From contig CAJOII010000028.1 of the NCBI GenBank assembly GCA_905234535.1, positions 1 through 49,077 on the forward strand: DNA of 49,077 nt. The letters run 5' to 3'. Made by a program: the position numbers and the translations under genes. Under the pieces are notes generated by a model that saw only the letters and a list, made by a program, of their open reading frames with translations, was not told the origin of the DNA and ran no database searches. Below, one piece after another: positions 1 to 9,027 of the stretch. This DNA comes from an uncultured Ruminococcus sp. (GTDB lineage Bacteria; Bacillota; Clostridia; Oscillospirales; Acutalibacteraceae). Every line of letters starts with the position of its first letter. Positions within the stretch are counted from its first letter, which is position 1.

Positions 1-27
1 ATCTTGTGCTGTAAATGTATAACTCAT
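1..27 (-). CDS. Start of a gene leaving the window (partial, 9 codons)
   Basis: Only the first nine codons (MSYTFTAQD) lie inside the window, so no product can be named. Three things support a real start. An ATG sits at 25-27 read on the minus strand. A GGTGAT ribosome binding site lies about six bases upstream, of the type used by many genes here. A TATAAT box lies just before that. It follows the dockerin protein gene in the same direction but seems to have its own promoter. Confidence 0.5.
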
Positions 28-45
28 CGTTTCATCACCGTATAC

Positions 46-74
46 ATTATACCACATCGATTTCAGCTTTTAAA
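46..74 (-). promoter_or_regulatory. Promoter for the edge gene
   Basis: Read on the minus strand there is a TATAAT box at 51-46, and TTTAAA 17 bases upstream (74-69) as a weak -35. It overlaps the end of the dockerin protein gene. The predicted transcript would start about a dozen bases before the edge gene's ATG. Confidence 0.5.
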
Positions 75-1055
75 GTGTTTTATTGAATAATAGTATAAAG
101 TCCTCTGGATCTTGGTCGCGTCGATGATGGTGACCTCGCCGTCAAGATCAAAGTCCGAATAACGGCGCTCTCTGCCATCCATATGATAAATGTCAACATC
201 TTCAGACAACGCCCTGATAGACGCCAGATAGCGCTGGATCACCGTCGCGTCTATGATCGTCAGACGATAGTCATCGTCCGCGTCCCCTATCGCTCTGCTG
301 ATATTGAGATCCGAAAGCGCCCCAGAGAGCCCGTCGTACGCGTCGATATAATCCTTGATATCATACAGATCGAAAAAACGACCCTGTAATACATCATAGA
401 CAGCATAGGCGGAGGGATAAACTGATGAACCGTCACAGAAGGTGACGATGCTGTCGTCGATCACCATCGCGTTATCATTCTCAGTACCGCGAAACCGATA
501 AAGATCACACGCAAGTACCCAGTCAGTTTCCTGATTTGTACTTTGATGGTGCTGAATCTCGCGATATTCGACATTCTGACGCTCCTCGTCCGTCAGCGGT
601 TCCTTGTATTGGTCCTCATATTTAAACGCGACAGAAAAACCTCCTGTGAATTCATATATATCGTACGCTTTTGAAGGTAATGCGGCTGCGATCATATCGA
701 GCTGATCATCGGTGATACGCCCCTGCCGATAAGCGTCAACCAGCTCTGTGATCGTCTCACCGTCAAAAAGATACAGCGTGCTTTCGGGAGAATAGGTATA
801 AAGATACTTTCCCATCCTGTCATTGTTTATAACACAAGCATATGCATAATCATCCCCGATCAATCGGTAAGAAAAAACCGTCAGATGATCGTCAAGATCC
901 AGTCGAAAGTCGATTAACGCCTTCGGAGGAAAGCTATCATACACTCCGGCGCGCGCGTCCATTGTACCGCGCGCATCATAAGATGCCGCGGATACCGACA
1001 ACATGGATGTCAACAGGAGTAAAACAGCTGTCAATAACGCAGCGATCCTTTTCAT
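63..1055 (-). CDS. Secreted dockerin-repeat protein
   Basis: A 330-residue exported protein. It starts with a Sec signal peptide (Lys-Arg, a long Leu-rich core, then a VSA-A type cleavage region near residue 24). The middle, about 25-250, matches no family I recognise. The C-terminus, about 255-322, holds two Ca-binding dockerin-type repeats (DADDDYRLTIID and DFDLDGEVTIID), each followed by an ATxIQRxL helix. Dockerins bind cohesins on scaffold proteins, so this is probably a component of an extracellular enzyme complex or of a cell-surface assembly. The same repeat style occurs in the pullulanase at 34856-37999. The ATG follows an AAAGGAG site. No catalytic motif is visible, so the function of the middle part is unknown. 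Confidence 0.85.
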   Translation of the reverse strand: MKRIAALLTAVLLLLTSMLSVSAASYDARGTMDARAGVYDSFPPKALIDFRLDLDDHLTVFSYRLIGDDYAYACVINNDRMGKYLYTYSPESTLYLFDGETITELVDAYRQGRITDDQLDMIAAALPSKAYDIYEFTGGFSVAFKYEDQYKEPLTDEERQNVEYREIQHHQSTNQETDWVLACDLYRFRGTENDNAMVIDDSIVTFCDGSSVYPSAYAVYDVLQGRFFDLYDIKDYIDAYDGLSGALSDLNISRAIGDADDDYRLTIIDATVIQRYLASIRALSEDVDIYHMDGRERRYSDFDLDGEVTIIDATKIQRTLYYYSIKHFKS

Positions 1056-1100
1056 ACAAATATCTCCTTTCGGGATAATAACCGCGCAAAGTCCGAGCGC

Positions 1101-1666
1101 TTACACGCCTCTGACCTCAATGGTACTGATGATGTTCTCGATCTTCGAGAGGATCTCAGGGGTGTTCTCGTTCATCCAGAAGGACATGGAGAGACCGCAC
1201 ATCTCATAGCCGTCTGTGAGCGGGATCGGGGTATCGAACACGACGATATACTGACCGAAGTACTGGGCGTTCGCCGTATAGGTAACGGTCTTATACTTGT
1301 AGGCGCCGAGCTGCATCTCATCAGCGTCGACATCGGTGTTGCTCTCGGGTGTCAGGATTTTGTCGTAATATCCCATGAACTGCTCGGCTTCGTCCTTATC
1401 GTAGCACTCGTGGATCGCTACCCACCAGTTGCCGTCGTTCGAGTGGATCTGAAAACCGTCCAAGCCCATCGTCTTGGGATCGGTCTTGACGAAGATGCCT
1501 CTTGAGATCTGGGTCTCCTCCCAACCGGCGAGGGGATCCGCTTCGGTCGCTTCTTCGGTCACTTCTTCGGTGGGATCTGCCGCGGGAGAGGAGTTTCCAC
1601 AGCCCGAAAAGACACAGGATACCGATAACAGAGAGATTGCCAGAAGAAATACCAGTAGTTTTTCAT
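1101..1666 (-). pseudogene. Lipoprotein with a one-base frameshift at codon 3
   Basis: The ORF track lists only 1101-1562, which opens at an internal GTG. The frame stays open upstream and encodes a lipoprotein signal (hydrophobic core, then FSGC lipobox, then an acidic linker), but it has no start codon. A well-placed start (AGGAG, nine bases, ATG at 1666-1664) lies one base out of frame. It is followed by five A residues where six would give M-K-K-L-L and run straight into the signal. With one A restored the gene is exactly 189 codons (188 aa). The mature domain (about 140 aa) has no family I recognise. The cause could be a real mutation, slippage in the A tract, or a sequence error. Confidence 0.7.
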
Positions 1667-1724
1667 AAGTTCAGTCTCCTTTATTTTGGATTTATTATAA
1701 GCCCATAAGACTTTATTAACGATA

Positions 1725-4700
1725 TTATTCTGTTCTCAGAGCGATGACCGGATCCTTCTTCGCCGCCTTCTTCGAGGGGATGAAGCCGCCGATCAGAGTC
1801 AGCACGATGCTAAGCAGTACTAAAATCGCCGCAGCGCCCGCCGGCAGGATCGCCGTGACATTCTGCTGAGGCAACAGCGCATGCAGGATCGCGTTGGTGG
1901 GGATGATCAACAGATAGGTGAATCCGACGCCGAAGAGACCCGCTAACGCGCCGATGATGAAGGTCTCGGCGTTGAACACCTGAGAGATGTTCCGCTTGGA
2001 CGCGCCGAGCGCTCTCAGAATACCGATCTCCTTGCGTCGTTCCAGCACGCTGATATAGGTGATAACGCCGATCATAATGGACGACACCACCAGAGAGATC
2101 GCGACAAAGGCGATCAGGACATAGCTGATCGCGTCAACAATATCCGTGACCGAGCTCATCAGCGTATCGACCATATCGGTATAGGAGATAACCTTGTCGT
2201 CCTCGCCGTTTTTCTCGGCGGTCTTGTTATACCGCTCGATGATGTCCTTGACCGCTTTCTTGCCGTTAAAGTCGGTCGGGAAAATGGTGATGGTAGAAGG
2301 CTTTGATAGCTCGGCGTAGCCGAATTTCTTGAGATTGTTCTCGTAGCTTTTCTCTTCTTTGGAGAGCATGGAGAGGAGCAGGTTTGACATCTCGTTCATA
2401 TCCATACCGGCAGAGAACAGCTTAGAGAACGAATCAGAGCTGAAATCGAACGCGTTCGTCAGGCTGTTCGACAGCGAGCTGCCGAGCGTGCTCATATAGG
2501 AGACCATCGCTTCGCTGATGCTGTCAGCAACGCTGTTCATCACCGAGGACATCACGCCGGAGAACGCAGAGGAGAACTTCGTCATATATTCCGAGAAGAC
2601 CGACTCAAGCTCTTTGGTATCAATGATATCGGAGACGGTATCCGTGATCAGCTTCTGCGCCTCATCGGTCGAGAGATACTCTGTAAAAGACTTGAGAAGC
2701 GATGAGACCGTGGGCAGGGTATGTGCCTCGGCATAACTCTGATAGGCAGAGAGCAGATCGTCTGTGAGTGCTTTGAGCTGAGCGTCGGTGGGTACGATCT
2801 TCGCGATCTTCTCGTTCAAAGCCGCGACACCTGACGAAATGATCGCCTGTACCTCGGGTGAGTTCAGATACCGAGCGAGCAGCTCGGGAGTACTCTCTTC
2901 GGCGCCCGCCGCCTCAAGGTACGCGGAGTAGCCCGCCATAATGTCGGTGACGATCTGTGTGAGCTCTTCTTCTGAGAACAGGTCCTTGGTATTCTCGGAG
3001 AGGATCGCGGTGATATCCCTCTCGATCACCGCCGCCGCCTCGTCGGAGCTGATGAAGGACGCGATCGCGTCCAGAAACTTCGTATAGTCGGAGGAAGGAT
3101 TCTTCTGAGCGTATTTGGAGAAGCCGTCGAGCAGCTGTGAGAAGACCTCTTCGAGCTTCTCTTCGGAGATATTGATCTTGACCTTGGAGAAGATCTCCTT
3201 CAGATCCTTCTCGGAGAGCGAGGGCATCGCTGACGCCAGCTGATCGAGAGAGATCGCGCCGCTGAGATCCATGCTTGAGAAATCTAAAGAGGACAGATCT
3301 ATTGAAGACAGATCAAAGTCGGATGAATCGAGATCAAAGTCGAACATCTTCGACAGAGCGTCGGCGTCTACAGAGAACAGCGAGCTCATATCAAAGTCCT
3401 TGTCGTCCTTCATCTCTGAGAACTTCTTGCCGGAGATGACATCGACCTCGGGATTCTCCTTCTGGGCTTTGACAACGCCGCTCTTCTGCGCGGCTTCGAT
3501 CATATGACGGGTCAAAGACGCGGGATAGTTGATGCCGTATTCGAGCGCAGAAGCAGAAGAACCGTCCACGGGCGCGACGACGCCCACGACCGTGATATCC
3601 TCGGCGTCTTTTAACAGTGTTTTGATATACTTATCATCTGAGGAGCGATCCGCCCAGACCTTGTACTCCTTGTCGTAGGTATAGTAGTCACAGCTGTTCA
3701 AAAGCTTGAAGCTGATGCCGAGAAAGTCCTCATAGCTGAAGGTAGCGGCGCCAGAGTTATCCTCGGTGGACTTGCCCTCGGAGAAGTTCTTCACCATCTC
3801 GTCGAGCTTCTTTGGATCCTTGAGCCCTAAGGCGAAGAGCGTCAGATCGGCGATGCTGCCGTTCTCGGTCACGACAACCACGCACTCGTGATAGTCCTTC
3901 GGCCAGCGGCCGGCTTTGACATCGTAGGAGGAGACATAGAGCTTCTCGTTCTCAGGCATCGCGTAGAAAGAATCGGTGCTTGAGAAAGCGGAGATCAGAG
4001 AGTTTGACGCACCCTCTGAACCTGAGAAGCCTAAGGATGAGAAGCTCGTGTCGGGATTGACCCTTCTGAAAGAGTCATCGTCGCCGACCGTGTATATCTG
4101 CGGTGTAACGGCATAAGAATATTCGATTGCCTGAACATAGTTATCAATATCGCACTCATCGCTCTCAAAAAACGCCTTGAGTGATTTGAGATCATTCGGC
4201 TTGACATTCGAGAGAAAGCCGGTGACGGTCTTGAGCTCCGTAACATCGGCGCCGTTCGTAACTGAATCCATCGCGCTGCCCATACTGGTCAGATACATTG
4301 ACTCAAGGTTGATGCTCGTATCGTTGATGGTCAGCGGATAGCTCTGCAGACTCTCTTCCTCGATGTTCTTGATATAGGTATCGGCGCCGGTGGACATCGA
4401 GAGGATCATCGCGATGCCGATGATGCCGATCGAACCCGCGACGGATACCAATATGGTGCGCGCCTTCTTCGTCCACAGGTTATTGAACGAGAGCAGCAGC
4501 GCTGTCAGATACGACATCGAGGATCTGCCCATGTTCCGATGCACGGCGGAGGTTTCCTTCTTCGGCTCATAGGGGTCTGTGTCGGAGATGATCCTGCCGT
4601 CCTTGAGCTCGACGATACGGGTGGAATACTCCTGCGCGAGCTCCGGGTTATGGGTGACCATCACGACAAGCCTATCCCCCGCTACTTCTTTGAGCAGATC

Positions 4701-5243
4701 CATGATATGGACACTGGTCTCGGAGTCGAGCGCGCCGGTAGGCTCATCCGCAAGCAGAATATCGGGATCGTTAACTAACGCGCGCGCGATCGCGACCCTC
4801 TGCATCTGTCCGCCGGAAAGCTGTGAGGGCTTCTTGTGGATCTGATCTCCAAGCCCCACCTCAGAGAGCGCTTCTGTCGCTCTCTCACGGCGCTCTTTGG
4901 ATGAGATGCCGCTGATCGTGAGCGCGAGTTCGACATTGGAGAGAATCGTCTGGTGCGGGATCAGGTTATAGCTTTGAAAGACAAAGCCGACAGAGTGGTT
5001 GCGGTATGAATCCCAGTCGCGGTCACTATAGTGCTTGGTGGAGACCCCGTTGATGACGAGATCTCCCTCATCATAGCGGTCGAGACCGCCGATGATATTG
5101 AGCAGGGTCGTCTTGCCGGAGCCGGAGGGCCCTAAGATCGAGACAAACTCGCTGTCCCGAAGTGACAGAGAGACATCATCCAGCGCCTGCTGGACTAAAT
5201 CGCCTGTTTTGTACTGTTTGGAGACATTTTGGATTTGCAGCAT
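1725..5243 (-). CDS. MacB-like ABC transporter, ATPase fused to FtsX-type permease
   Basis: An ATPase domain (about residues 1-225: Walker A GPSGSGKTT, signature LSGGQMQRVAIA, Walker B ILLADEPTG, H-loop VTHN) is fused to a permease. The permease has a first membrane helix near 270, a very large extracytoplasmic segment of roughly 700 residues, and three C-terminal helices with the FtsX/MacB-type motif ERRKEIGILRALGA. This is the LolCDE/MacB (type VII ABC) architecture, which drives periplasmic or envelope processes or peptide efflux rather than simple uptake. The extracytoplasmic part is long for the family and contains Asp/Ser/Leu pseudo-repeats (FDLSS, IDLSS, LDFSS, MDLSG). I start it at the ATG after GGTGATGCTT, giving MLQIQNVSK; the track start is 13 codons upstream. 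The substrate is unknown. Confidence 0.85.
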   Translation of the reverse strand: MLQIQNVSKQYKTGDLVQQALDDVSLSLRDSEFVSILGPSGSGKTTLLNIIGGLDRYDEGDLVINGVSTKHYSDRDWDSYRNHSVGFVFQSYNLIPHQTILSNVELALTISGISSKERRERATEALSEVGLGDQIHKKPSQLSGGQMQRVAIARALVNDPDILLADEPTGALDSETSVHIMDLLKEVAGDRLVVMVTHNPELAQEYSTRIVELKDGRIISDTDPYEPKKETSAVHRNMGRSSMSYLTALLLSFNNLWTKKARTILVSVAGSIGIIGIAMILSMSTGADTYIKNIEEESLQSYPLTINDTSINLESMYLTSMGSAMDSVTNGADVTELKTVTGFLSNVKPNDLKSLKAFFESDECDIDNYVQAIEYSYAVTPQIYTVGDDDSFRRVNPDTSFSSLGFSGSEGASNSLISAFSSTDSFYAMPENEKLYVSSYDVKAGRWPKDYHECVVVVTENGSIADLTLFALGLKDPKKLDEMVKNFSEGKSTEDNSGAATFSYEDFLGISFKLLNSCDYYTYDKEYKVWADRSSDDKYIKTLLKDAEDITVVGVVAPVDGSSASALEYGINYPASLTRHMIEAAQKSGVVKAQKENPEVDVISGKKFSEMKDDKDFDMSSLFSVDADALSKMFDFDLDSSDFDLSSIDLSSLDFSSMDLSGAISLDQLASAMPSLSEKDLKEIFSKVKINISEEKLEEVFSQLLDGFSKYAQKNPSSDYTKFLDAIASFISSDEAAAVIERDITAILSENTKDLFSEEELTQIVTDIMAGYSAYLEAAGAEESTPELLARYLNSPEVQAIISSGVAALNEKIAKIVPTDAQLKALTDDLLSAYQSYAEAHTLPTVSSLLKSFTEYLSTDEAQKLITDTVSDIIDTKELESVFSEYMTKFSSAFSGVMSSVMNSVADSISEAMVSYMSTLGSSLSNSLTNAFDFSSDSFSKLFSAGMDMNEMSNLLLSMLSKEEKSYENNLKKFGYAELSKPSTITIFPTDFNGKKAVKDIIERYNKTAEKNGEDDKVISYTDMVDTLMSSVTDIVDAISYVLIAFVAISLVVSSIMIGVITYISVLERRKEIGILRALGASKRNISQVFNAETFIIGALAGLFGVGFTYLLIIPTNAILHALLPQQNVTAILPAGAAAILVLLSIVLTLIGGFIPSKKAAKKDPVIALRTE

Positions 5244-5291
5244 AAGCATCACCGAATAATAATTTTTTCTATATACCTTCATATGAGAAAG

Positions 5292-5336
5292 CGGGGATCA
5301 GTCCGTCAGAAAACCATACTCTGACGGATATCCCCG
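5292..5336 (-). terminator. Long imperfect hairpin after clp
   Basis: Inner arms TCCGTCAGA/TCTGACGGA and outer arms CGGGGAT/ATCCCCG form a strong hairpin beginning 8 bases past the clp stop codon. No good T-run follows on the minus strand, so termination may be partial. It separates the long housekeeping run from the ABC transporter gene. Confidence 0.5.
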
Positions 5337-5343
5337 ACTTGTG

Positions 5344-7668
5344 TTAAATTGCTTCTACCGAGAGGCTCTCGCCGTCCGAGGAAAGCGCGATCGCGGAGAG
5401 CTTGCCCTCGCCCGCGAGGATGAGCTGCTCGGTGATCTTATCTTCTACTTCCTTGCGGATCAGGTTGCGCAGATCTCTCGCGCCGGACTGTCCGGAGCAG
5501 GACTTCTTCGCTAAATACTCACACGCCTTGTCGTCAAAGCGGAACTCGATACCCTTTTCATGCAGGGTGGGAACATACTCAGAGAGCATCAGGCGCGCAA
5601 TCTTGACGAAATCTTCGTCACTGAGGTTTTTGAACGCGATCACCTCATCGACACGCGCGATAAACTCGGGTCTCAGGAACTCTCTGAGGCCTTTCATCAC
5701 GCGCTCTTTGGTCGCGTCTTCTGAGGATCTGCCGAAGCCCAAAGCGTTCTCTCGCTTATCGGAGCCGGCGTTCGAGGTCATCACGATCACGGTGTTGGAG
5801 AAATCGACCACTCTGCCGTGGGCGTCGGTGAGCTTGCCCTCGTCGAGGATCTGCAGAAGGATGTTCATCACATCGGGATGAGCCTTCTCGATCTCATCAA
5901 AGAGCAGGACGGAGTACGGGCGTCTTCTGACCTTTTCGGTGACCTGCCCCGCCTCGTCGTAGCCGACATAGCCGGGAGGGGAACCGATGATCTTGGAGAC
6001 GGAGTGCTTCTCCATAAACTCAGACATATCCAAGCGGATCAGGGTCTCAGGCGTGTCGAACAGCTCCTGAGAGAGCACCTTGACCAGCTCGGTCTTGCCG
6101 ACGCCGGTGGGACCGACGAAGATAAACGACGCGGGTCTTCTGCGCGGAGAGATCTGTACACGGCTGCGTTTGATCGCTTTTGAGAGCGCCTCGACCGCCT
6201 CATCCTGTCCGATGATCTTCTCCTTGAGGTGTTCCTCGATATCCATGAGCTTTAAGAGCTCATTCTCTCTGACTCTTGCCTGAGGGATACCCGTCCACAG
6301 CTCGATGACCTTTGCGAGATCCACCTCGGTCACGCCCGTGACGAGATCCTCTTCGTTGATTTTTGAGAGCTGCTCGTCGACACGCGCAAGCTCGGAGGTA
6401 ACTGTCGCAAGCTGCTCATAGTCGATGGTCTCTTCGGAAGAGATCGCCTCTTTCGTCAGAGAAAGCGACCTTTTCTCTTCGTTTAATTTCTCATATTCTT
6501 CCCGCTCTTTGTTCCTCAAAGAGGCGCAGGCGCACGCTTCGTCAAGAAGGTCGATCGCCTTGTCGGGCAGGAATCGGTCGGTGATGTATCTCTCGGAGAA
6601 GATCGCCGCCTTGCGGATGACATCATCGCTGACAGATACATTATGATGGGTCTCGTAGTATTCTTTGACGCCCATCAGGATATCGATGGTATCGCCGATG
6701 GAGGGCTCCCCTACCTTGACCGGCTGGAATCGTCTCTCCAAGGCGGAATCCTTCTCGATATACTTGCGGTATTCGTTAAAGGTGGTCGCGCCGATGACCT
6801 GGATCTCGCCGCGGGACAGTGCGGGCTTTAAGATATTGGCGGCGTTCATGGTTCCCTCTGAGTCTCCCCCGCCGACGAGGTTATGCACCTCATCGATGAA
6901 GAGAATGATATTGCCGGCGTCCTTGACCTCTTTGGTGAGGCCCTTGATGCGGCTCTCATACTGACCTCTGAACTGGGTGCCCGCGATCAGCGCGGTAAGA
7001 TCTAAGAGCTGGATCTCTTTGTCCTTCAATCTATACGGAACATTTCCCTGCGCGATCCTGAGCGCTAAGCCCTCGGCAATAGCGGTTTTGCCGACACCGG
7101 GCTCGCCGATCAGACAGGGGTTGTTCTTGGTTCTTCTCGACAGTATCTGAATCACGCGCTCGATCTCTTTGTCTCTGCCGACAACGCGGTCGGTCCTGCC
7201 CTCGCGCGCCTTGCGGGTCAGATCCTCGCAGTAGAGACTGATATGCTTTCTATTCTTCTGCTTCTTCTCTTTTTTCTGCTTTTCGGAGGTGCCGGCAGTA
7301 CCCGCGCTTCGGTTACCGTTGAACATATTGAAGAAGTTCGGAAACGACGGAGCACCGCCGGGGGTGAAGCCGTCCTCGCCCTCATCCCCTTCTTCTCCTT
7401 CGGGAGCGTCTGCAGGTGTAAGCCCCATGCTCTCGGCGAGCTGAGACATATCGCCCATGTCTCCCATATTCTCCATGATAGAGTCCATCTGCTCCTGCAC
7501 ATTCTCAAGGTCATCCGAGGAGATGCCCATCCTCTTCAAAATATCGTCGACGGGTTTGATCCCGAGCTCTTTGGCGCAAACAAGGCAGTAGCCCTTGGGC
7601 TGGTCGTCCTCTTTGTTATTGGACACAAATACGACAGCGGGTCTCTTCCCGCATTTACAACAAATCAT
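5344..7668 (-). CDS. ClpC-like AAA+ unfoldase with N-terminal zinc ribbon
   Basis: A two-ring Clp/Hsp100 ATPase of 774 aa. The first AAA module has Walker A GEPGVGKTAIAEG, a middle coiled segment lies around 400-440, and the second AAA module has Walker A GPTGVGKTELVKV. An ALGFG loop in the second module matches the ClpP-docking tripeptide, so it likely feeds substrates to ClpP. The usual Clp N-domain is replaced by a short CxxC...CxxC zinc ribbon (residues 3-31) resembling the N-terminus of McsA, plus a Met/Gly/Asp-rich linker. It overlaps the end of pgsA by four bases (ATGA), so translation is coupled. It is probably the last gene of the long run. Calling it clpC versus clpE is uncertain; the N-terminal zinc ribbon recalls ClpE. 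Confidence 0.88.
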   Translation of the reverse strand: MICCKCGKRPAVVFVSNNKEDDQPKGYCLVCAKELGIKPVDDILKRMGISSDDLENVQEQMDSIMENMGDMGDMSQLAESMGLTPADAPEGEEGDEGEDGFTPGGAPSFPNFFNMFNGNRSAGTAGTSEKQKKEKKQKNRKHISLYCEDLTRKAREGRTDRVVGRDKEIERVIQILSRRTKNNPCLIGEPGVGKTAIAEGLALRIAQGNVPYRLKDKEIQLLDLTALIAGTQFRGQYESRIKGLTKEVKDAGNIILFIDEVHNLVGGGDSEGTMNAANILKPALSRGEIQVIGATTFNEYRKYIEKDSALERRFQPVKVGEPSIGDTIDILMGVKEYYETHHNVSVSDDVIRKAAIFSERYITDRFLPDKAIDLLDEACACASLRNKEREEYEKLNEEKRSLSLTKEAISSEETIDYEQLATVTSELARVDEQLSKINEEDLVTGVTEVDLAKVIELWTGIPQARVRENELLKLMDIEEHLKEKIIGQDEAVEALSKAIKRSRVQISPRRRPASFIFVGPTGVGKTELVKVLSQELFDTPETLIRLDMSEFMEKHSVSKIIGSPPGYVGYDEAGQVTEKVRRRPYSVLLFDEIEKAHPDVMNILLQILDEGKLTDAHGRVVDFSNTVIVMTSNAGSDKRENALGFGRSSEDATKERVMKGLREFLRPEFIARVDEVIAFKNLSDEDFVKIARLMLSEYVPTLHEKGIEFRFDDKACEYLAKKSCSGQSGARDLRNLIRKEVEDKITEQLILAGEGKLSAIALSSDGESLSVEAI

Positions 7669-8312
7669 ATACCTTCTCCTTTCGTATCAGTATCGGCCTT
7701 GGTGACCTGAGCGGTCACCTCTTGTTTTTTGTCAGATTGTTTCAGATCCCTCTTGATTTGAATATACATCGCCGCATAGTTAATCAGCGAGAAAAGCATC
7801 ATAAACGCCGTCACGGACAGCATAATAATCGAGATCAGACGGTTCTCATATTCAAATACCTTCATCAGCACGATCACACCGACCGTCACATAGAACATCA
7901 CGGTGGACAGCTTGCCGTACCACTTGGACTTGGGCGGGATTACGCCGCGTTTAATGATATCGGTGCCGCCGATCAGCATCAATACATCCTTGACGACCAT
8001 GATGATCATCAGCGGCAGCACAAACGGCTCGATCACGATCAGACAGACGCCGACCGCGATCAGGGTGAGCTTGTCGGCGAGGGGATCTAAGATCTTGCCG
8101 AGTTCCGATTCCTGATGGAAGCGTCTCGCAATCACGCCGTCAAGACAGTCGGTCAGACCTGATACGACGATGATGATGACCGCGGGCAGATACATCCCGT
8201 CCAGAAAGCATACGACAAATGGCGTGATCAGGATAATCCGAAACATCGAGAGGATATTCGGGATCGTAAAAGTATTTTTGCTGAGTGGTTCGTTGTTTTG
8301 TTGTGTCTTCAT
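7665..8312 (-). CDS. pgsA: CDP-diacylglycerol-glycerol-3-phosphate 3-phosphatidyltransferase
   Basis: A membrane enzyme that makes phosphatidylglycerol phosphate from CDP-diacylglycerol and glycerol-3-phosphate, the committed step to phosphatidylglycerol and cardiolipin. The CDP-alcohol phosphotransferase signature is complete: DCLDGVIAR, a spacer, then GKILDPLADK. Several hydrophobic helices follow. Its length of 215 aa is slightly above the usual 180-200 because of a charged, Lys/Thr-rich C-terminal tail. It lies between cvpA and clp and overlaps the clp start by four bases. PgsA is the best fit; another CDP-alcohol transferase is less likely given the genomic context. Confidence 0.9.
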   Translation of the reverse strand: MKTQQNNEPLSKNTFTIPNILSMFRIILITPFVVCFLDGMYLPAVIIIVVSGLTDCLDGVIARRFHQESELGKILDPLADKLTLIAVGVCLIVIEPFVLPLMIIMVVKDVLMLIGGTDIIKRGVIPPKSKWYGKLSTVMFYVTVGVIVLMKVFEYENRLISIIMLSVTAFMMLFSLINYAAMYIQIKRDLKQSDKKQEVTAQVTKADTDTKGEGI

Positions 8313-8339
8313 TATTTGATATTCCTTAAATATTGTTTC

Positions 8340-9020
8340 TTAAAACAAAGTCGTAAGTGATGAGAATATATTACCAGAATAAAAGTGATAAAAAATGTAC
8401 GAATTGTAAATTGTTGATTCAGAAAAGAAATAAGAATCGGGTTTAATCAGCGGCAGGAGCAGTTTCAGAAGATATGCGAGCAGGAAGATGGCCACAATCG
8501 CTTCCAAAAGTCCCAGCACACCGCCGAAGAAGCGGTTGACTCCTTTGAGCGCAGTGGTCTCAAACACTTTCGAGAGCGGTTTTGCGACCAAAAGGCGCAG
8601 GATCACGCACAAGAGCGAAAAAATCACAATCGTCGCGATCAGCGAGATCAGCGAGAGAATCAGCGGTCTGACCGCACCCTCTACCGTTTCGGATACACCG
8701 CTCGCGGTAGACGCTACCGACATATCGAGCTTAGTATCCGACAGCGAAAAGAAGGATCTGAGCGTATCGGGAAGCGCGTCTAATATCGATGAGACGGTGC
8801 CGTTCGCGGTATTGGTCACAGAATCCGAGACAGAGCTCAGGATCGAATCCTTGATCACGCCGTTATAGAACGCGCCCGCAACCAGCTCTCCCAAGAATAC
8901 CGCCGCTACATACGAGACGATCACGGTGATGAAGTTCAGAAGGGTTTTCGCAGCGCCTTTGATTGCGCCGATGACGATACAGACGATCGCGATAAGGATA
9001 GTAATCAGATCATAGATCAT
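8340..9020 (-). CDS. CvpA family membrane protein
   Basis: A 226-residue protein with four predicted membrane helices. It has the opening typical of CvpA proteins (an N-terminal helix with a GAIKGAAKTLL stretch, then a second helix) and a paired C-terminal hairpin (FFGGVLGLLEAIVAIFLLAY). CvpA proteins are linked to colicin V production and envelope functions in Proteobacteria; their role in Firmicutes is not settled. The extracytoplasmic loop, about residues 62-110, is Ser/Thr-rich. It sits 7 bases after the DUF5711 gene and ahead of pgsA. Confidence 0.8.
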   Translation of the reverse strand: MIYDLITILIAIVCIVIGAIKGAAKTLLNFITVIVSYVAAVFLGELVAGAFYNGVIKDSILSSVSDSVTNTANGTVSSILDALPDTLRSFFSLSDTKLDMSVASTASGVSETVEGAVRPLILSLISLIATIVIFSLLCVILRLLVAKPLSKVFETTALKGVNRFFGGVLGLLEAIVAIFLLAYLLKLLLPLIKPDSYFFSESTIYNSYIFYHFYSGNIFSSLTTLF

Positions 9021-9027
9021 ATATGCC

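Noticed and set aside
5402-5881. 159-aa plus-strand ORF
   Set aside because: Antisense to the second AAA module of the Clp gene.
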